64,000 bases of DNA from Bacteroidales bacterium. Lineage in GTDB: Bacteria; Bacteroidota; Bacteroidia; Bacteroidales; Tenuifilaceae. This document shows positions 60,018 to 64,000 of this stretch, piece by piece. A program made the position numbers and the translations under genes. The DNA is taken from the NCBI GenBank assembly GCA_013376985.1, contig JACABB010000025.1:16630-80629 (forward strand), written 5' to 3'. The number at the start of each line of letters is the position of its first letter. Position 1 is the first letter of the stretch. The notes beneath the pieces were generated by a model that had not been told where the DNA came from, made no database searches, and saw only the letters and a list, made by a program, of their open reading frames with translations.

Positions 60018-61556
60018 ATGCTTGTTAAAACATACGGTAGCGCGGTACATGGTATTAAAGCAACAACTATAACTATTGAGGTAAGCGTTGGTCAGGGTAT
60101 TAATTTTTTTCTTGTGGGATTGCCCGATAGTGCTGTAAAGGAGAGCCAACAAAGGATTACAACTGCCTTGGAGACCCATCATCTTAAAATGCCCAAACGG
60201 AGAATTGTAATAAACATGGCTCCTGCCGATATCCGAAAGGAAGGTTCTGCTTACGATTTACCCTTAGCAGTTGGCATAATGGCTGCATCTGAACAAATAA
60301 AAAGCGATAAATTGGTTGATTTTATTATTATGGGAGAGTTATCGCTCGATGGTAGCCTTCAACCCATTAAAGGAGTTCTTCCCATTGCAATTCAGGCTAG
60401 GGAAGAGGGATTTAAAGGATTTATTCTGCCAAAGCAAAATGCACGCGAAGCGGCAGTGGTTAATAACCTTGAGGTTTATGGGGTTGATTCAATAAAGGAT
60501 GTAATTGATTTTTTTAATGGGGAAAAGGAATTAGAACAAACCATAATTAACACCCGTGAAGAGTTTAATGCCAACGCCAATGCCTACGATGTTGATTTTA
60601 ACGATGTAAAAGGGCAGGAGAATGTTAAGCGAGCCTTAGAAGTATCGGCGGCTGGTGGTCATAACATAATTATGATTGGCCCTCCTGGTGCTGGTAAAAC
60701 AATGCTTGCCAAACGTTTGCCAACCATAATTCCTCCTTTAACCCTTCGCGAAGCGTTAGAAACAACAAAGATTCACTCAGTTGCAGGAAAGATAGATAAA
60801 AATACATCCCTTATGACTCGCCGACCATTCAGGGCACCTCATCACACCATTTCCGATGTAGCCTTGGTAGGAGGAGGGCAATGGCCCCAACCCGGGGAAA
60901 TATCATTATCGCATAATGGTGTTCTTTTCCTCGATGAATTACCTGAGTTTAAACGCACTGTTCTTGAGGTGATGCGTCAGCCATTGGAAGATAGGGTTAT
61001 TACCATTTCACGTGCAAAATCAACGGTTGAATATCCTGCCAGTTTCATGCTTGTTTCATCAATGAATCCTTGCCCTTGCGGTTACTATAATCACCCTGAG
61101 AAGGAATGTGTATGCTCACCGGGTGTAGTTCAAAAGTATTTGAATAAAATATCTGGTCCACTGCTCGATAGGATTGATATTCATGTTGAGGTGGTTCCAG
61201 TTCCATTCGAAAAATTATCAGGAGCTCCACCCGCAGAATCGAGCGAGATAGTCCGTGCAAGGGTTGTAAAGGCTCGACAGGTGCAGGAGGAACGATTCAT
61301 TGAATGGAAAGGTGTTCATTGCAACGCACAGATGAACTCCAAGCTAATCCGAAAGTTTTGCCAATTAGATGATGCCGGAACAGCCCTAGTTAAGAATGCA
61401 ATGGAAAAATTAGGCCTTTCGGCACGTGCATACGACAGAATTCTTAAGGTTTCCCGAACCATTGCCGATTTGGAGGCAAGTCCAAATATCAAAGCCGAAC
61501 ATATTGCCGAAGCAATCCAGTACCGCAGTTTGGATAGGGATAATTGGGCGGGGTAG
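60018..61556 (+). CDS. yifB: YifB-family Mg-chelatase-like AAA ATPase (ComM homologue)
   Basis: 512 residues. The N-terminal ChlI/Lon-protease-like domain (about 20-170) lacks clear protease function; an AAA domain has Walker A GPPGAGKT (221-228) and Walker B LFLDEL (303-308), followed by the Cys-rich SSMNPCPCGYYNHPEKECVC. ComM in other bacteria is a helicase-like motor helping branch migration during DNA uptake (family knowledge); a similar recombination role is likely here. Monocistronic. Confidence 0.93.
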   Translation: MLVKTYGSAVHGIKATTITIEVSVGQGINFFLVGLPDSAVKESQQRITTALETHHLKMPKRRIVINMAPADIRKEGSAYDLPLAVGIMAASEQIKSDKLVDFIIMGELSLDGSLQPIKGVLPIAIQAREEGFKGFILPKQNAREAAVVNNLEVYGVDSIKDVIDFFNGEKELEQTIINTREEFNANANAYDVDFNDVKGQENVKRALEVSAAGGHNIIMIGPPGAGKTMLAKRLPTIIPPLTLREALETTKIHSVAGKIDKNTSLMTRRPFRAPHHTISDVALVGGGQWPQPGEISLSHNGVLFLDELPEFKRTVLEVMRQPLEDRVITISRAKSTVEYPASFMLVSSMNPCPCGYYNHPEKECVCSPGVVQKYLNKISGPLLDRIDIHVEVVPVPFEKLSGAPPAESSEIVRARVVKARQVQEERFIEWKGVHCNAQMNSKLIRKFCQLDDAGTALVKNAMEKLGLSARAYDRILKVSRTIADLEASPNIKAEHIAEAIQYRSLDRDNWAG

Positions 61557-62243
61557 GTTATTGTTTTGTTAGGACGAGGTTGTACCCAGTTTTTTATTTT
61601 TGCAATCTTAGCATGCTAAAAAGAGAACGATATCAGCATATTTAAATGCAAGAACAGTAATTTTCGTTTTATTCCCTTACAGCCTTATGTTATCAAGGAT
61701 AAATCATATAGCGATTTATGCCACTATCATTCATATAGATAGAGGAGCATATCACCATTACCGTTTAACCAATCCCATTGGTTTTAAATTTACCTAAGTA
61801 TGAGCAGAACGATTGGAACTCTGCTTAGTTTCACGATAGTTTGTTATGCTTCTGTAGCGAAGTAATTTGATAATTGCAGGTAGATTATTTTATTGTATCA
61901 CCACTGCAAAGGCCGTTTTTTATGAATTTTATAGATATTCTCTTTAGAATAAATTCATTTATAAAGTGAAATAGTTTGATTTTACTGATTTAGAATATTT
62001 TAGTGTTTATCGTTGATAAAATTTATTTCATTTACTTAGTGTACAGGATTCTTAACTAACTTTAAATGTTTGAAGATAAATGGAATATATTCGTATATTC
62101 CCACATAATGCATCCGAGAAATTAATTTCTCCCGACGGTGATATAAAATACGTTACTCAAAATAACACTAAAAAGTTAGATACAATAAGTGTATGCAAAT
62201 AGAATTAAAATGATATTTAAATCTCTAAAATGAGGATTTACAG
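61557..62243. other. Non-coding gap between yifB and the DUF1847 gene
   Basis: 687 bp with no credible gene. Hairpins are seen at 61764-61787 (AACCAAT / ATTGGTT around CCC) and at about 61802-61825 (AGCAGA / TCTGCT). A perfect palindrome lies nearer the next gene (62116). A 21-codon frame at 61800 (MSRTIGTLLSF) looks fortuitous. Confidence 0.5.
62116..62131. promoter_or_regulatory. Perfect 16-bp palindrome upstream of the DUF1847 gene
   Basis: GAGAAATTAATTTCTC is fully self-complementary and lies 113 bases before the ATG. Its symmetry fits an operator for a dimeric regulator; no regulator gene is adjacent. Confidence 0.4.
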
Positions 62244-62888
62244 ATGAAAAAAATTAGTCCACAATGTGCAAAATGCACTGTTGTTAGGTGCAAATCGGAT
62301 GATAAGAGTCAAAAGTTACCACACTCATGTCCAACTGAAAAATATTCGGACTTGATCGAAGAATCCGTTAAGAAACTCAAAATCCCTAAAAATCATATTA
62401 TAAACAAGGCATTGTATGGCATCATGGGTAAGATAATGAATCCAGAAAAATCTCGAGAAAAATTTTTATGGTCAAGAATCGATGAAATTATTGAGTATGC
62501 TAAGATTCGCGAAATGAAAAAAATAGGTATTGCTACCTGTTATGCCTTGCTGCACGAGTCAAAATTATTAACGGATATTTGTGAGAGTAATGGATTTGAA
62601 GTCGCTTCAGTTTGTTGCTTATGTGGGGAAGTTAAACCCGGGGATGTAGGTTTACCAGGAAATATATGTTGTAATTCTATACTGCAAGCAGAAGTACTTA
62701 ACCACGAGAAAACGGAATTAAATATTATGGTGGGGCTTTGTCTTGGGCATGATATTTTGTTCTTACGTTATGCTAAGGCAGAAACCACGACACTAATAGT
62801 CAAAGATCGTGCTTTTGGTCACAATCCGATTGCAGGTATATATCTCTCTCAAAACCCTTTATATAAGGATAGATTCATTAAAAAATAG
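62244..62888 (+). CDS. DUF1847 cysteine-rich protein
   Basis: 214 residues with no signal. The N-terminus has Cys8, Cys11, Cys16 and Cys29 (CAKCTVVRC ... SCP), a likely metal or Fe-S site. Further cysteines lie at CCLCGEVKPG, CCNS and the loop before VGLCLGHDILF, typical of DUF1847. The function of the family is unknown; it occurs mainly in anaerobes (recollection). Transcribed alone. Confidence 0.85.
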   Translation: MKKISPQCAKCTVVRCKSDDKSQKLPHSCPTEKYSDLIEESVKKLKIPKNHIINKALYGIMGKIMNPEKSREKFLWSRIDEIIEYAKIREMKKIGIATCYALLHESKLLTDICESNGFEVASVCCLCGEVKPGDVGLPGNICCNSILQAEVLNHEKTELNIMVGLCLGHDILFLRYAKAETTTLIVKDRAFGHNPIAGIYLSQNPLYKDRFIKK

Positions 62889-63130
62889 ATTATATTAACT
62901 TAAGTCATAAAAAGAATAGTTGAAAATTAGCGGAAGAAAGAAAAATTTGGTTTGTCAAAAAATTTCATAGAGGAGTATTTTTTCATTTTTATAGGAAAAA
63001 TCAATAGGAATATTTGGGAATAGGTACATTCCAATGACTCTGTCTGTTGTAGGTATAGTTACTTTAAATTCCTTGATTCATAGTTTTAGCTTGGCGAAAG
63101 TAAAATAACAGGCAACCTGCCAAAATGAAA
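62889..63130. other. Non-coding gap downstream of the DUF1847 gene
   Basis: About 240 bp of AT-rich sequence without a credible gene or hairpin; it is followed by a family-2 repeat element. Confidence 0.4.
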
Positions 63131-63245
63131 AGGATGTCCCAAAAGCATTGAGAACTGTTATTGCGAAGGGGGAGAAATATTTGAATTTATTGATTTATTT
63201 TGTTCGCAATTATATTTTTCGAAAAATGGACTTTGGGGACACCCC
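63131..63245. repeat. MITE-like element (family 2), copy near 63 kb
   Basis: Left end AGGATGTCCCAAAAG and right end, on the minus strand, GGGGTGTCCCCAAAG. Nested inside is the inverted pair ATTGCGAA (about 63170) / TTCGCAAT (about 63203). The ends resemble those of the 7604-7757 element (GCTGTCCAAAAAG), although the interior differs. Confidence 0.55.
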
Positions 63246-63429
63246 ATTACTTTTTATTTCTTCTAGGGCTTTTCTTAATCCGAGTTTACCATAAGAGTAA
63301 AAGCATATAATTAACTTTGAGTTGATTCCTTTTTATTTCGCCCAATCGAACTGTATTTAATCTTATTGTAAACAGCATTTACGGAAATATTTGAATCTAA
63401 TAAATCTTTGTTATTCAGCGATTTGTTAA

Positions 63430-63822
63430 TTAATTTTTTGAAATCAGCCAACCTTTTGCATTTTGTATGCTATTAAAGTATTGAATTTCGATACCAAATT
63501 CATTTGTTGCATTTTTATTAGCACCTTCCATACTAAGTTTTCCAAAAATATCATCGGGGACAACAAAGGCAAAATATTTTAGACCAACCTTTTGAGCTTT
63601 GGGAAACCAAACAGTATTTACCCACTCTTGTACCTCTGGTTTTAGCACTTTCATTTTCTTGATGTCATTTAGTGCTTTTTTAAGTTTTTTAGTTTCAATG
63701 ACCTCAAGTTGTTTGTTGCCAATTGACTTAAACTCGTCAGGGGATAAATAGCCAATAAAAGTACAGATAACTGCATTAGTACTCATGTCGTAAACGACGG
63801 GCAATTCTTCATTTGTTTTCAT
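63430..63822 (-). CDS. Small SpoIIAA/STAS-like protein
   Basis: 130 residues from ATG 63822; an ATG at 63879 would add a hydrophobic run encoded by AT-rich leader sequence, so it is less likely. The pattern VVYDMSTNAVICTFIGYLSPDEFKSI ... ALNDIKKMKVLKPEVQEW ... YFAFVVPDD resembles the SpoIIAA-like/STAS fold found in many Bacteroidota. No enzymatic site is visible. Its function is unknown. Confidence 0.7.
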   Translation of the reverse strand: MKTNEELPVVYDMSTNAVICTFIGYLSPDEFKSIGNKQLEVIETKKLKKALNDIKKMKVLKPEVQEWVNTVWFPKAQKVGLKYFAFVVPDDIFGKLSMEGANKNATNEFGIEIQYFNSIQNAKGWLISKN

Positions 63823-64000
63823 AAATTCTAAATTAATGATTTTAAAATAATACTTAATATAAAGGTATATTATTGGCAATTAAATGCAATAATATTTTAG
63901 AACAAAATATTCTAAATCAATATAAATAATTATACGTTAATAATGTTATAATGATTGTTTATTAATAATGTTTTTTATTTTATTTTGTATAAATAACATT

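Noticed and set aside
61800..61866. 21-codon frame resembling a signal peptide
   Set aside because: Too short, no ribosome site, and it lies inside a hairpin-rich non-coding gap.
1..64000. tRNA, rRNA, riboswitch, transposase and phage genes
   Set aside because: The intergenic regions were read for T-arm motifs, known riboswitch cores and mobile-element genes, and none could be supported.

Overview
The window looks like the chromosome of a Bacteroidota bacterium, most likely a free-living Bacteroidales relative. The evidence is: low GC; a type IX secretion (T9SS) C-terminal sorting domain on a large surface protein; lipoproteins and outer-membrane proteins of Bacteroidota-restricted families (DUF5723-like barrel, GIN-domain protein, CarboxypepD_reg-like protein); paired S9 prolyl-oligopeptidase lipoproteins; TAnnTTTG-type promoter boxes; and many short palindromic intergenic repeats. 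The genus cannot be read from the sequence.

Layout. 1-1.2 kb: 3' end of miaA overlapped by a GNAT acetyltransferase. 1.4-10 kb: exported peptidases (two S9 paralogues and an M28 zinc peptidase) around a polytopic membrane protein. 10.2-16.4 kb: three paralogous genes encoding secreted or membrane-anchored proteins, two with long kinesin-light-chain-like TPR arrays. The 1021-residue protein reads as a fusion of the other two. Between them lies a decayed 21-bp-period heptad array. 16.8-18.1 kb: phosphofructokinase with PPi-type residues. 18.1-22.7 kb: leftward set of amino-acid permease, lipoprotein, serine hydrolase and retropepsin-like protein. 22.9-30.2 kb: compact leftward five-gene operon of cytochrome b, FAD/Fe-S oxidoreductase, a 23-CXXCH cytochrome, a 22-CXXCH cytochrome and an outer-membrane barrel. 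This is the best candidate for an undescribed system: a trans-envelope electron conduit. 30.6-34.7 kb: 1367-residue GLUG/Fn3/YDG T9SS cargo.

35-44 kb: housekeeping genes (LOG-family hydrolase, trxA, dnaE, rpsP-rimM, thioesterase, CapD-like dehydratase) and a decayed adhesin-tail fragment. 44-50.2 kb: GIN-domain protein, TsaC/Sua5-family protein, a run of three glycosyltransferase genes including a GT2-GT4 fusion, then dapD. 50.4-57.1 kb: regulatory-domain protein, threonine/serine dehydratase, and leftward mutL, two rhomboids and an endonuclease/exonuclease/phosphatase. 57.4-64 kb: lipoprotein plus DUF5723 barrel pair, yifB/comM ATPase, DUF1847 protein and a small SpoIIAA/STAS-like protein.

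At least five families of 100-210 bp elements with inverted-repeat ends fill many of the larger gaps. No tRNA, rRNA, CRISPR array, transposase or phage gene was recognised.
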